A stretch of 64,000 bases of DNA from positions 164,557-228,556 of the forward strand of contig JAGFNK010000031.1 in the NCBI GenBank assembly GCA_025769875.1, read 5' to 3'. The position numbers and the translations under genes are program-made. This stretch comes from Russula earlei. Taxonomy: Eukaryota > Basidiomycota > Agaricomycetes > Russulales > Russulaceae. Below are positions 1 through 12,409 of this stretch, in pieces (position 1 is the stretch's first letter; each line of letters opens with the position of its first letter). Below the pieces are notes generated by a model. It was not told where the DNA came from and did not search any database. It saw nothing but the letters and a program-made list of their open reading frames with translations.

Positions 1-1176
1 GAGGCTGCTGGCATAGAGCATACCGAAGGCACTTATGCGCTAGTCATTCAAAGATATCTAGACGACTCAAACTTTGAAATGGTGTTCAAGCTCTTGGTTG
101 AAATGGAAGGTCGTGGGTTGTCACCGCAACTTAAAACTGCAGAGGGCGTGATCACCCTAGCTGCTCGGAGAAGGATGCCGCGTCTTGCGCTGGAACTGGC
201 TGAGAATTTCGAGGCGTCGTCTGTGCGTAGATTGGACACGCACGTTTGGGTCGCCTGTTTGCTTTCTTCTTCCGAATGTCTTTATGTAGGTATAATCTCA
301 AATTGTATGGAGGTACTCTTGACTTACCACGTATATGTCACTCAGAAAGAAGGCGTCTTGCATTTATGGCCCAAAGTGACGAATGAACTCAAGGCTCTAC
401 CAGATGAGGGCTGCGCAGTAGAGGTCCTTCATACGGCCGGCCGACATGGACTCCCTGAACTGGCTATGGATGTGCTCCGAGTTCTGAAGGCCATCGGTGT
501 TGATCTACGGGAACACCACTTCGCTCCAATCATAGAAGCCTTTTCCCGCGCGAACCGCATCAAGGAAGCGCTTGGCGCGTTTACTATGATACGAAGGAAC
601 AACATCGAACCCAGTCCCGACATCGAGCGCCCTATTTTCGAGGCAATTCGAGTCAACACGGACGCCATAGACGCCGCTTGGGATGCGCTGGAAGCCCTTC
701 ATTCCGAGGGCGAGACAATCGATATTGCGGCGGTCAATGTCGTCACCCAGGCGTCCGTAGCTCTGGGAGATCTGAAACGCGCCTTTGGAACTTATCAAAT
801 GTGTGGCGACTTGCAAGTCAAGCCGACTCTGGAGACATATCACTTACTCCTCTCGGCCTGCATTGCCGCGAGGCATCGGGAATTGGGTGATCGGTTAACT
901 GCTGAGATGAAGGAGGCTGGAATCAAACCCGATGCCAGGACCTACGAGCGGCTGATCGTCTTGTGTCTCACGGGAGAGACATACGAGGACGCTTTCTTCT
1001 ACCTGGAAGAGATGAAAGGAGAGAACCTTCATCCACCACAATCGGTTTATGAGGCGATCATCCAACGGTGTGTGCTGGAGAAGGATGAACGGTATGCCTT
1101 GGCCGTGAAAGAAATGGAAGAGTTTGGATACAAAGTATCCCCCGCATTGGAGAAGGTCATATCGGGCCAGACCTGA
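1..1176 (+). CDS. PPR-repeat protein, 3' part (5' end outside window)
   Basis: The frame is open from base 1 to the TGA at 1174-1176, so the start lies upstream of the window. The protein is a chain of about 35-residue helical hairpins with pentatricopeptide features, for example a helix ending GIKPDARTYERLI and the phrase KPTLETYHLLLSACI. PPR proteins bind organellar RNA, and in fungi nearly all are mitochondrial; the targeting peptide is not visible here. An in-frame 60-nt intron is likely at 286-345 (GTAGGT donor, CTTGAC branch, CAG acceptor); removing it joins ...SSECLY to KEGVLHLW and restores helix spacing. Family confidence is good; the exact role is unknown. Confidence 0.72.
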   Translation, partial: EAAGIEHTEGTYALVIQRYLDDSNFEMVFKLLVEMEGRGLSPQLKTAEGVITLAARRRMPRLALELAENFEASSVRRLDTHVWVACLLSSSECLYVGIISNCMEVLLTYHVYVTQKEGVLHLWPKVTNELKALPDEGCAVEVLHTAGRHGLPELAMDVLRVLKAIGVDLREHHFAPIIEAFSRANRIKEALGAFTMIRRNNIEPSPDIERPIFEAIRVNTDAIDAAWDALEALHSEGETIDIAAVNVVTQASVALGDLKRAFGTYQMCGDLQVKPTLETYHLLLSACIAARHRELGDRLTAEMKEAGIKPDARTYERLIVLCLTGETYEDAFFYLEEMKGENLHPPQSVYEAIIQRCVLEKDERYALAVKEMEEFGYKVSPALEKVISGQT

Positions 1177-1288
1177 TGAAGAAAAGTAGCGACCATTAAT
1201 ATTCACGTGATGACCACACGCGACGCGTCTCTTTGTGTTTGTTTGCTCCTGCCTAGTTCATACTTTCACTACCGTCTTAATTACTGCA

Positions 1289-3428
1289 ATGCAGGAGAGC
1301 ACACAAGCCCAAAGGGACAAGTATGCAGTACTTCAGCGGAAACTCGAACAGTTGGAGAGAATTCATGCTGACGGAAAGAGACAAGTGTGACTTTTTGTCT
1401 CCGTGCTTGTGATCACCTGACTCTTGGATAGCATCAGGCCAACCTTGACAACGTCACAAAGGAGCTCTTGGCCGTGCGGAAAAGCAACGCCGAGCAGTTG
1501 ACGCGCATAGACAAGTTGAAGAAGCAAGTAGATGCCCAGGATACGAAGATCCAGGATTCGAACAAGTCTGCGCTCGCCGACCAGACGGAAATCAAGGACC
1601 TGAGGGTGAAACTGCGCGTCGCAGAGGCCGAGCGTGTCCGGATCCAAGCGAAATATAACGAGGCCGTCCGAACGAAGCAAGTGTTGGATTCCACCAACGC
1701 AGCTCGCCACGACGAGTTGAAGGAGCGAGATCGACGTATCGCAGATCTCGAACGAGCCATGGCTCTAGAGAAGAGGCGCAGAGAAGATGTCGAGTCCCAA
1801 CAACGCGATGCGATGAGTGCAAGAACAGAGGAGGAGCGCGCCAAAGCTCGAACACGGCTCGAACAGGCCGAAGCGGAGGCCGCAAAGGTCAGGGCGGAAC
1901 TGGATGCGGATCGGATACGCGGCGAGATGCAGAGGGAAGAACTCGTGGCCCAGGTGGAAGTTCTGCGCGAAATGCTCCTTCAAGCGGCGACGCATTACGG
2001 CAAACTGGTCTCGGAGACGGTGTCCAAGGCCGCACACGACGAATTGCGGCGCGAGCATAGCTCGTTGCAATTTCACACTTTCCGGCTCGAACGCAAGCTG
2101 GCCAACACCGAGGCGCAGGTGGCGGAGCTGGCGAGTCTCATACGCCAAGCTCATGATGCGAACGGTCTCCTGGAGGATGAGTTGCGCGCCGCTGAGGAAG
2201 ACAAAAATTGGTACAAGGCCACGCTGGAAGACGTGCGGACAGATATCCGCTGTGACCGCATTGACCGCAGCCATGCTTCGCTTGCCGATACCGTGGCCAA
2301 GGCCCAGAAAGAGCACATGTTCTCCGAGCTTGAGATCCAGGAAGCTCTTTCTTCCGTTGAACGACGGTCGGCTGCGTCTTACTGTGGCCTGAATAGCCAG
2401 CTTGTGATCTCCTGCACGACGATGCGCGCAGACCTGGATGCGGAGCTTCTTGTATCGCAGACGCTGGCAGTCGAGTTGCAAACCACGAAGGCTACACACG
2501 ATGCCACGACTGCGGATCTGCATGAAGCGCGGACGGAATTGGAGTCGACGCGGAAGCAACTGGAGGAGGCGTCCAGTTCGCTGAGCGCCGCGAGAACGAG
2601 GGAGGCGGCGCTAGTCCAAGAGGTCAAGGAAGTCAAGTCCCAAAACAAGGAGCAGACGACGGCGCACAAGCATGCACTTCAGAAGGAGAAGGAGACGACC
2701 AACAGGCTCGCGACGGGCCTGCAGCAAAGCAAGGTCGCCGAGGGGGAGCTTCGGGCAGAGATCGACCAGTGAGATTGTTTGAGATGCACCTCTCGGCTTG
2801 TGGATTTGTGCTGACGTTGTGTGTAAATCCAGGTTGACAGTTGACCTCGCGGACGCCGAGCGGTATCGAGAAGCGTATCACAAGCTCCTCGACGAAGTCG
2901 GAGTTCTGGCAGCAAAGAACCAGCTTGCGGAGAGCGAAGCCGACAGGCTGAGCCAGTTCAACGCCGAAATCCTGGGACACAACAACCCCGCGCAGCGCAT
3001 CGTCTATCTCGACCGTGTGCGCCGCGAGTTGGCAGAGACGAAGCAGGTGTGTGTGCGCGCTTCGTTGTGTTGCCGTTGGCTGCTACCTCCGGCCGCACGC
3101 GCACTTGCTCACATTTCCATCAATCTCACTCACCACTCGTTGTCTCTAGATGCTGATCGTCGCAACGCGCGAGCGCGACGCCGCAGGCGAGCAGATCGAA
3201 AGCCTCCGTCGCGAGTTGAGCTTGTATCTCTCCGTGCCCGCAGAGGGCAAGCCACGGACACGGACCACGATGACACGCGTCGGGCGCATGCCCCTGGCCA
3301 CTCAGAGCCAAAACGTGCAACTGGTCGCCGGGCCGACGGCGCCGGACATCGGTGAGGACTTTGAGAAGCACTTGCCACCGCTGGTGGATGGGGCGAATGA
3401 TGAGATGACCTTGGACGAGATTATGTAG
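1289..3428 (+). CDS. Coiled-coil protein with HMMR/RHAMM-like C-terminal motif
   Basis: Four exons (1289-1384, 1432-2768, 2833-3046, 3150-3428) join in phase to a 641-aa protein. Residues about 15-450 are charged, Glu/Lys/Ala-rich coiled coil. Near residue 530 the segment NAEILGHNNPAQRIVYL matches the conserved GHxNxxQKI core of the hyaluronan-mediated motility receptor C-terminal domain, which is also found at the ends of some mitotic kinesins. HMMR family proteins sit on spindle microtubules; a spindle or microtubule role here is inferred from that motif only. The tail is proline and acidic rich (DEMTLDEIM). The gene converges on the chitin synthase, leaving about 500 bp for both 3' ends. 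Introns are 47, 64 and 103 nt. Confidence 0.72.
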
Positions 3429-3933
3429 GGGGAGGAGTCCTTTGCCTCCACATTCGATGGATTTACGACTATTTTGATCTTATGCTTACTATCTTCATCT
3501 GGTTTCATCTATCAACCGAATGCGTTGTTATTTTGTCTGGATGCATAATGTCGCACCAGCGACTAGTATTTGCCATAATGTTAACGGGGTGAGGTCAAGC
3601 AGGAACGTCATCATCGAGTGATCATGGTACCCCCTTTGAAAACCGAACCCTACAGCGTGATCATAATTAGACTCTCGGCAGGTTGGACGATTAGGATGGA
3701 GGGCACGGTATTTAGTTGTTGCCGTCACCAAATTTGTAAAGGTTGTAGTAGAGGCAAATGTGGAGAGATCATTGTAAGTGAAAGATCCAGTAAAACGGGC
3801 TATTATCAAGGTGGTAACATGAGATAACATACGTCTCGAGAAAACATCCAATAGTCGAGAAAAATCCAGTTCCGCATCGTCTGAAGGTCGAAAGGCAAAA
3901 TATAGGTCATAAACATACTATCTACAGAATGTC

Positions 3934-6900
3934 CTACCCAGTGAATACACGCGCGATCAGGTAACATGTACAGCCCAGGAAGCGCTATAGAAGATCACTC
4001 AGCATGATGACGACGCATCACGGCACCCAATCAAACTTACTATAATGCTGGTAAAGCCAACAAAGCTCAACACAAATGTCATGTACGCTTTTGCGGCCGT
4101 GATGCCACCACCGGGTTTGAAGGTATCGACGGACTGGCCGCCGCCCAAAATTCCAGCGAGGAGCAAGCCCTATCATAGGTCAGTGAATGACGTCTTAGGT
4201 TCAATGGGAGATTGCCGACGACCCACATTTGACAAGACCCATGCTAGCAGTACCTGGGCAGTCTGGTGTCAACGTGGCACAGATGTGATGGACAAGTGCT
4301 TACATTTGTCCGTACGCTCGCGTAGTAATCTTTGGCGGCCTGCTCTTTCTCTGCAGGAAGGACGCGGTTATCGTTTGGGCGGATGACAGGTGCTCGGTAT
4401 TTCAAATTATTGGTTCGCCTCGTCGTAGAGTGCATTGGCGTCGGCTTCCTCAATGATCATTTCAACATCCACGCGCGATTGGGCGTCTTGAATGACGGCG
4501 CCTAGGTCCATCTCCACTTTATCTTCCCCCTTTGTTCCCCACGAGATCTAATAGGTTAGTTAGTAACAAAAGAAGCAGGACGGATTTGGCCGAACGCACA
4601 TCATCCTAGGTTGGCAAACGCATAGCTTACATATATTAGACCTTAACGTGTTTCGATGGCAGCAGCGACACGTCACTTACATATTGAGAATATTGATGTA
4701 GGTTGGAGATAATAGTAGATAAGGTATGAAACTGGTGAACATGTGCCATGGATCCAATGCAAGGAAACTGGCCACGGTGTAGACTGAACAGAAACACTTT
4801 AGGACTGTTCTCAGAATACGAATAGTTAGGGATCACCTCCGTAGGTCACTATTATGCTGAACCACATTATTTGATACGCAGTTCCTCCTTGCTTTGCTGC
4901 TTGAATTGCGCACTCCACCGCGGAAAACAGGAGATAGACCATGAGGATGGCAAGGATGATGGCGACGGTTTTATACTTCCATTTTGCACTATTTGGATGT
5001 CAGTAGAAATGCTACCGTATATTAGATAGCGTACGATCGGGGTTTGTTGCCCATGGCGAACAGGAAGCAGGCAATGACAATGGAAGCTAGGAGATACTAG
5101 ACACAAGTTCACGTGAGATTAAATACTGCCTCGAAACGGGGAAACAATACCTGCACAACTGAATTGAAGTATCGAATAGGGTGCATGTGGAAGGCCGGTG
5201 ACTCGAGAGACGAGGACAATATCACGAAGAATAGATAGAAGTTTCCCTTAGTCGGGTCAAGAATGTTGTCAGCATTGCCCTCAACGAATCGCTCAAAATG
5301 CTGCTTACGATGGCAAACCAAGAGGCGATCAGATTGACTACATTGTAGAATGCTTGGATCGTAAGTACGAACTTGCGGCTAGCACTGTGTCCTGACGACA
5401 ACATTTGTCCAACGTGTGCAATGGCATAGGTCGCGGCGAAAAACGATCCGTTCAGCCACCGCCTGCGTTGATTGATGAACTCAGGGAGACCCTCTGGCAC
5501 GTCCGTTTCGCCAACCGCACCCTTGACATAACGAAGAACCCTAGATGCGATATGATCACGACACAATAGAAGCGATGTGGACGTCACATATTTACCAGTT
5601 ATGGTTAGCCCTTGCAACTAGTTCGAAGCACAATATTCGCTATAAGGAGTCTCAGCTTGTGCTCTACATCATGTAGTGGTGACGGTGACATACATCCTCA
5701 GCGAGATCTGCGGTCGACAGTCAGTCATATCTCTCGGGGTGGCCAGAACATCCGACGCACACATGTTCGACGTGAAGATGTCAGTGTCTCGGCCATGCAG
5801 CACCTCCCCTTTAAAGTACGAGGCTAACGGCCCTTGCCCGGTTTTGTCATTCTGCAATGCGTGATACCTGTAGGCGGAGAAAGCACCAGGCTAAAGTTGA
5901 CGCCCTTAGAAACTGGGGTCTCGGAACGCTGTAGATGGCACACCAGAACGCTGATATAGCCAAATAAGCTCTCAGTGGGTTTGTCTAGAATGTTGCTGAC
6001 TTTGTATTCAAAGTTCTGGGCTGCGACTGGGAGAAACGTTATCGTCTACCAATGTATAAATTGAGCGTGTGATCAACCAACCTAAGGGATTTAATAACCC
6101 GGACCAGTTCTTGCCCTTGTACGCTGCTATCTCGCCGCATGCGCCAGCCACGTTCGAATTCAAATCAAAAGCCTTCCACAGGTAGTAGATGCTCTTATGT
6201 GCTGGTCGGGTGCCTACATCAATGAGCACGCATACATTCGGCTATCCTCATTTCTTAGCACTTTTCGGGGCTGTGGCCGTTCTGGAGAGTGGCTTACCTG
6301 TAAGAGAGGACTAAAAGCATTGAAGAACCAACGGTGGCTGTTAATCTTCTTCTGATTTCGTTCCTTCATGCAGAAGATGATCTGTGTGGGCACAATACCC
6401 TTGTCGGGATACTTGAAGTGCAAATTAGGGTCGATTGCAAAGGACGTCGTGTACTCAAATAGATGTGCAGTAACTTGCTTATGGTTAATGACGTTACGCA
6501 TGTGGCCACCAGGCTGATACACGCCAAGGAGGGTCAAGCAATCGAGAACGCGTGGATGTATCTTCCGACGCCCATCGGCAACAATACATACAACCACCTT
6601 GGGACGGGGTAAGCAGGGCGGCTGACGAATGCGATAGGACTCACCTTTTTCCACGATTCAACTCCCCATGTGTGCGAGTTTTTACGAGTGCAGAGGTGCG
6701 CAATATTGCGCATAACGCCATACAATGTCCGGCAAAACAGAATTTCATCTTCCTGAGAACAGATTCACCCTTATTTTTCAGGTCGACTAGGCGTATTCAA
6801 CGACTCACATTGTACATGGTGATGCAGATAAACAACTCAGTGCGTCGGTTCATCTGGTTTTGGCGCAGAAAGTGACCGTTCTTCTCAAAGTCGTCAGGGT

Positions 6901-8545
6901 CGCATGTGACTGCCGTGTATCTTGTCTTCATCACCTCAGGTTGTCCAACGCGCGGCAAGACGAGCTTCGGGGGTACAGGCAGATCTAGAACAAGGTTTCC
7001 GTTCGTGAGCGGTACGCGCTTTGTTGCGTTGTTCCGCCGTGCGACACGCCCAATTGGCGCGGGCCCAAAGTGACGCGTCTCAAGAGGTGTTCCGGGGATA
7101 TCAGACAAAGCAGACGGTGCGTTAGGGAACACTACACGACGCGGATCGGCAAATACGTTCTCGAGCTTGCTCTTCTCCGGCGCTTGATTCAGGAATGCAT
7201 CGCCTTGGCTGCGAGCCTTGGCGAGAAATTCTTGAAATTTGCTCTTTGGCTTCTCCTTTTTCTCTTCGTCGCCCATTTCGTGATCTCCCTTTCCTTCTCC
7301 CTTTCCTTCCAGGCTTTCCTCATCGTAGTCTCCGTCATGGATGCCTTCTGTCTCACCGGTATATTGAGACATAATCGTGGGATTAGTCTCTGTGTAATCC
7401 GATGTTCCTGTACGATGTCTATCGACATCGACATTGCTGACTGCTTCGTAGTTGTCATCGCCGATAGCCGGCGTGGGAGAACGAGAACGAGGGATGGTGT
7501 ACGAGGGAAGCGAATTCCTTCCCGACGCGTATGCTTCAGTATCGTGGCGAAAGTGGTCAATGGGGGAGACTGGCTTCAGCGGGGAGCGGCGCTGAATGAT
7601 GCGATTCATGGGAGGTGTAAGAGCTTGTGATTGGAATGGGTCATACAAAATACGCTGCGGTTGCTGGGTTTTTGACACTAGACCAACGGAAGATTCGTTG
7701 AGGTCATCCCGCGAAGGGGTGGGCAACTGGAAAATGTGTCGTTGGGATGGCGTGACACTGCTGACAGGGGACGAGGCTCTGCTACTAGAACGGGCACTTC
7801 GAGCAGTGGCAGAGGACAGTTGTGAAGGTGGACGTGGGGGGTGATGGTGATGAGCTTCTCCACCAGACGTGAGGTCACCGGTGCGATCACAGCTGGAGGA
7901 TGAATCGAGAGAACGACGCCGGTATGCATAACTTGGGTACGGAGCTATAGATTGTTGCTGAGACTGAGAGCCGTCAGAGAAAGGATCCTCGAATTCTTTT
8001 CTAATGTCCTGGTCGTCCCATTGGAGTGGTTCGCCCGAGTCAATGGTAGGAAGAGCCGGTGGCTGCTGAGACAGCATACGGGCACCAGCCTGATATCGAC
8101 TAGCTTGGCTGACCTTGGCAGGCGCCGCGTAATCCGTTGACACCGTATAAGAGGTGGTGCTGGACGCACTTGACGGTGGGCGTTCATTGGGTGGTGTGCG
8201 TGTGCGCGCACTTTGAGGAGGAGCGGAATGGAAAGGAGGGGTCGATGTGGAGGGGTAACGACTTTGCAGCTTTGTGACGGCCTCGGCGATGGAATCAAAA
8301 GTGGAAATAGCAGAAGCCTGCGGCTGAGAAGATGACGAGCCTAAAGCGTACTGGAGGGTTTTGGAACCTCCCGATGGGGAGTGTCCTGAAGACAGTATCT
8401 GGGGTTCATCAATGTCATCATCATCATAGTCGGCGTCATCGATGTCTTCCTGATAATCGTCGTCTTCATAGTCGTCGTGGAGAGAAGGCGCTGCTGACGT
8501 CCCTTGGACGTATCTGTACGAAAGCACCTTTCTCGCAGCGCTCAT
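3934..8545 (-). CDS. Chitin synthase, division 1 (class I-III type)
   Basis: Transfers GlcNAc from UDP-GlcNAc to growing chitin at the plasma membrane. I trace 18 exons from ATG 8545 to TAG 3934 (about 1229 aa). The first exon (6809-8545, 579 codons) is a long disordered Ser/Pro-rich N-terminus with an acidic Asp cluster at residues 25-48. The catalytic part has the QRRRW motif ([12 protein letters not shown], exon 5309-5540), a donor-site region near [15 protein letters not shown] text, [11 protein letters not shown], and C-terminal membrane helices ([22 protein letters not shown]). A 14-nt micro-exon (5694-5707) encodes YLAED, and a 27-nt exon (4227-4253) encodes VLLAWVLSN. Two single extra bases break the C-terminal part: one in exon 4600-4625 (26 nt where 25 keep frame) and one in exon 4304-4547 near 4400. 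All other junctions are in phase, so I read the gene as real with probable sequence errors. Confidence 0.88.
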
Positions 8546-8853
8546 GATAGGGTTGTCGAATGGAAGAGAACGTGACCCCAGGCAGAGTCCTCAATGCCGT
8601 TGTCCCTAAGGCTGAATTCCAACGCGCCCGAGCCCGACGTTATGCGTGGCAGTAGAGGTAATCATCACGTGACCGCGTGTTTCGACCACCAGCTTGACAC
8701 GAGGCAAGCCACGCTCTGCACACACGCGATTACGCCTCACACGCGATCGAGTCGGGGTCATTCCAACACAGCCATATCGTAGTAGAAATACAACACCGTT
8801 TGGTTGGATGGCAAGCGTAGACCACCTCGTACCATTCCACAACGTCAAATGTA

Positions 8854-9699
8854 TCAGATGAACTTTTTAAACGCTTCGAAACAGGAAAGTATTACACGAC
8901 GGTTGTCCAATGGTTTCATTCCTTCGCTGTAACGATGAGAGGGGCGCGGAATATCGGGAAGGTGGGCATAGACAATGGTCTCTTCAGGCGGGTACTGTCC
9001 AAGTTGAACGGCCTCCACAAGAGGAGCCGTAACCGGTATTTTGAAGAATGTAGGGGAAGTACCCTTCATGGTGATACCAGGGAAAACTCTGTTATCAATG
9101 GGAGCCTGGCCTAGGGTTTCTGTGCGAGTGAGATTGTTTGTATAGAATGCGGCGATGGCTTCGGCGATGAGTTGAGGCACTGGTTCCGTGCTATCAAGAT
9201 ATCGTTTATCTTCTTGGACGAGCAACAGAATATCTGAATCGTCCAGAATACAGACGTCTGTCTTGGCGTGTCGTAATTCGCCACAGATGAAGAGAGGAAT
9301 GTCCTTTCTCGTTCTTGCGACCCTCCCAATGCCGGTATAACTGAGGACACGGAATAGGTTCACCGCGAAGTCGTCAACTGCGGACTCCTCCATTGGAGCG
9401 ATCGCCATTGCCAGATCTAATGTGCGGAGGAGGGTGTAAACCTCGATGTTACGAGTTTCATTCCGATCCTGCACCAAGAGGATTTGGTCATCCACAGTTG
9501 GTGCCGGAAGATTGGGGGTCTCGAAAAATGTGGCGGCATTCTGGTAGAGGACCCTAATATTGTAGCTTTTCAGATCATTTTGGGTCCAATCAGAGCCGGA
9601 TTTAGCGGAACGAATGAGGTTTGCCATGTTATCGGTAATCCGACCAGTTTGGTAAAGACCCTCTATAGACCATTTAGCTTGAGTTGAAGGGGGGCACAA
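8854..9699 (-). CDS. Orphan fungal protein with PD-(D/E)XK-like motif
   Basis: Open frame of about 280 codons ending TGA at 8854; the true start is unresolved because the frame opens at a TTG. The protein contains AKTDVCILDDSDILLLVQEDK spread over residues about 155-177: an Asp, a hydrophobic strand, then Glu-x-Lys, followed by PQLIAEAIAAF. That layout resembles the PD-(D/E)XK nuclease fold, but activity is not established. Similar orphan proteins are, to my memory, common in Agaricomycetes. A first exon is likely around 9730-9829 (an ATG at 9829 is followed by 33 open codons and a GTGAGT donor), but its phase does not fit the obvious CAAG acceptor, so the 5' end may carry an indel or a different splice. 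Confidence 0.5.
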   Translation of the reverse strand: MCPPSTQAKWSIEGLYQTGRITDNMANLIRSAKSGSDWTQNDLKSYNIRVLYQNAATFFETPNLPAPTVDDQILLVQDRNETRNIEVYTLLRTLDLAMAIAPMEESAVDDFAVNLFRVLSYTGIGRVARTRKDIPLFICGELRHAKTDVCILDDSDILLLVQEDKRYLDSTEPVPQLIAEAIAAFYTNNLTRTETLGQAPIDNRVFPGITMKGTSPTFFKIPVTAPLVEAVQLGQYPPEETIVYAHLPDIPRPSHRYSEGMKPLDNRRVILSCFEAFKKFI

Positions 9700-9829
9700 A
9701 TGGTGGGTAAGTAAATGGATGGACTCACGTAAAAGTTGATCGGTTCGAGGTGCTCAGGAGGCTAGGATTGTGCTGTTCTGCGCAGTAGATGAAACTCGTT
9801 TGCTTTGTACTGTGTTGAAAGTTGGACAT

Positions 9830-9953
9830 CGGTGTTGGTATCGAAGAGCGGGTCGGGGACTCCTTTCCACTGGCGCGCGTGGCATCTACACGAAAGCCAG
9901 GTCGGGCCTGGGCTCAAGATCCTCGTCGTGGATTAGCATTTACATCCACCTCA
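9830..9953. promoter_or_regulatory. Likely shared divergent promoter
   Basis: About 125 bp separate the most upstream plausible ATG of the minus-strand orphan gene (9829) from the Mmc1-like ATG (9954). Head-to-head spacing this short implies overlapping promoters. No clear TATA element is seen. Confidence 0.35.
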
Positions 9954-12165
9954 ATGCGACCATGCCCTGTATTCTCGCTTGGTCGTCATCTTGCCCCCTT
10001 CGGTCGTCTGCGTCGACCCTTGTCAGTTTCACTCGTTCACACATGTAGTGTGGTCCCGACACGGTCTCCAGGTGCAGTGCACTGCGATTTGCAGACGACA
10101 ACGGCTCCCACCTACAAGGGACCTTCGGTATCCCCAGCTGCCACATCCTGTTTCGCCTCCATAGCAGCGCGTCACCCGGTCAGACTTCAGCACGCGCCCA
10201 CCCTCACCGTTCTGCACACAGCGCGCGAACTCCTCGCGCGCGTTCTCCCTCCTCAATCTCCCGAGTTATCCTTCTGGAATGCAGTTCTCTGCAAAGTATC
10301 GGATGAAATATCGCGTTCGAGTCTTACCTCGAACCGAGAACATGTGACAATCGTTGGTGCGTACAAGGGGGAAGTCATTGTTCGACCGGCCCCGCGCTTA
10401 TGCATCTTTTGCAGTTTACGCTGTGGACGAATTCTCTGGAGGGGAATCGCTTGTGAGCGCTTTGATCGAGGACCCTTTCTCACCCGAGGTGGAAAGTGCA
10501 CGGATTTCGAAACGCTGGGAGGCCCACGAACAGGATAGCAGGCTTGAAATCGAGTGCGCGATCTGTGTCTTCGCCTACCTACCACTCACCATAATCACTC
10601 TGCAGGCATGCCTCGTCTCCCGTCGACGTCCCAGACGGCCCAGCTCCTTCGTCATCTCACCGTTTGCGCTTGTCATCGTCCTCGTTTTTGGCATCCATGC
10701 CCTTCCCTACGCGATTAATCGAGCTCCGACCGACCAGAGAGCTATTGCAAGATGACTTGCGGCTCCTGTATACAGCGGATATCCCCATAATCCTCCTCAA
10801 TCCGCTCACTACGCCACTCACAACGCTTTCCCCACATACGTCTTCGAATCCAAATCCGCTGGTGTTGCCGTATCCATTTCCACAGCACGGTCTCCTTCTG
10901 ATCGCTTCCCCCTCGCCCATTTCAACATCATCAAGCGTTCCACCAATCGTTTCCGAACTCGGAGTCAGTCCGAATCGCGTATTCCTCGTCGACCCGGACC
11001 GGGCTTTATCATCGATTAAGACTTTGCGCGTCAATCCTTCCGATGTATCGCATATACAACGCTACTCGGACGACGCCCGTGCTTCTGGCCTGAGCATACT
11101 AAAGCACCAACTACAATCTGTTCCCACTCCGATGCAGAAAGGAGATGCGCTGGTGATCGCGACCGTCAGTGTGCTGCGCGATAGGTTGAACGGATGTGAA
11201 GCCGAAACACGCGATGCGGCCGCTCTCGCGCACGCTCTACGAAGCGAGATCTCCCGCGAGCACGAGGATGCTTACCGCGCCGTATTCGGCCCTGCCTCAG
11301 AACAGCCAGGATCAACATCGGCAGATCACGGTAGCAACAAGGTGCGCGCCGCCATGACCCGCGCAGACGACGAGGTGTTGCCCGTGCTGAGCCACATGGT
11401 GTGGTGGCGTGTGCTCTGGGCCCCAGACGAGGTCGGCTGGCGCATGCGGCAGGCGGTGCGGGATGCCTGGGTTGGAAGCGTCGCAAGCGGGCTGCTGCCC
11501 GCGCTCGCCGCGCTCCCCAGCACGCAAACGGCGCAGGCCAGGACGCGCCCTCTCGCGGGCCGCGGCGCTTCCGGCGTCGCTGCGCTCACACGTGCTGCTC
11601 AACGCGCTGAACCAACTCACGCATGCGCCCTCCTTTGCCCTCGATCCGCGCACGCTGCTCCGCTCGCTCGAACGCCGTGTCGCGCGGCTCGATTCTGGCC
11701 CGACTGCCGCGCTCGCGCGCGCGGCGCAGGTCCTGCTTCTGCGTATCGCTGGCAGCGTCGGTGCCGGTGCTGCCACAGGCGCGATGATATTCACGCATGG
11801 TGTGGGCGAGGCGGCCGGCGCGGGACTGTTCGTAGTGGCTACGGGTATTCGCTGGGCGATCGGGAGATGGGATAAGATGCGGAAGGCGTGGATGGCTGAT
11901 TGGGTACGGGTAAAGGAGGCGGCGGAGCGGGACGTCAAGGTACGGGATCATCGCTTCTTCCCCGTGGTTATGGCTGATGGTCCTCCGATTTATGTAGGTT
12001 CCTCTCGACCAAGCGCTCGAAACGCGAGTTCTAATCGTACCCACACGGGCAGCGGAAGGCATCGAGGGTATTGTCGCGAAACGCGAAGACGAATTAAAGC
12101 AGTGGCGGCGAGATGTTAATGAGCTCGACGCTGTCATTCCAGACTCTCTAAAATCTAGAGCATAG
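9954..12165 (+). CDS. mmc1: Mmc1-like mitochondrial inner-membrane/cristae protein
   Basis: Exons 9954-10356, 10415-10553, 10606-11939 and 11998-12165 give about 680 aa. The N-terminus is Arg/Ser/Leu-rich with few acids (MRPCPVFSLGRHLAPFGRL), as in mitochondrial presequences. Residues 250-310 hold an N-domain-like block (PFPTRLIELR, YTADIPIILLNP). Later WWRVLWAPDEVGWRMRQAV matches the WW...D(D/E)VG signature I associate with the Mmc1 C-terminal domain, a fungal dynamin-like family implicated in cristae shape. A Gly/Ala-rich hydrophobic helix follows (near AGSVGAGAATGAM). One extra base near 11540 shifts frame between QARTR and RAAALPASL; no intron with a fitting phase exists there. The family call is from memory of motifs and moderately sure. 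Confidence 0.68.
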
Positions 12166-12409
12166 AAGTCCAGACCATTCGTAGGTGGCTGTGTTGGCTA
12201 TTGTAGCGCCTGTGGAATTTCTAGAACAGAACATGATCTAATTACACAGGACCTGATTATATACTGAGTGAGGGGGTGTGATGGTGGGCCGCGAAACGGG
12301 ATTTGTACTGATAAGCACATGCCAATGTCACAAGGGTCGATATGCACCTCGATGGGCGACATGAATGGGATGATTATGATGAATAAGGTGCAAAAGAAAG
12401 TGATGATAA
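12166..12409. other. Short convergent intergenic stretch
   Basis: This 244-bp gap lies between the convergent 3' ends of the Mmc1-like and Tim17 genes. It contains AT-rich UTR-like sequence and no further gene. Confidence 0.5.

Noticed and set aside
1765..2559. 264-codon open frame on the minus strand
   Set aside because: It is antisense to the coiled-coil gene whose exon phases all fit; a shadow frame kept open by Glu/Ala/Arg-rich codons.
9735..9760. GGTTCGAGGTGC as a tRNA B-box
   Set aside because: No A-box, acceptor stem or cloverleaf can be formed around it.
11471..11520. A 50-nt GT...CAG interval in the Mmc1-like gene as an intron that could repair the frame change
   Set aside because: Its removal puts the downstream exon in the wrong phase; no donor/acceptor pair there gives the needed shift, so an extra base is more likely.
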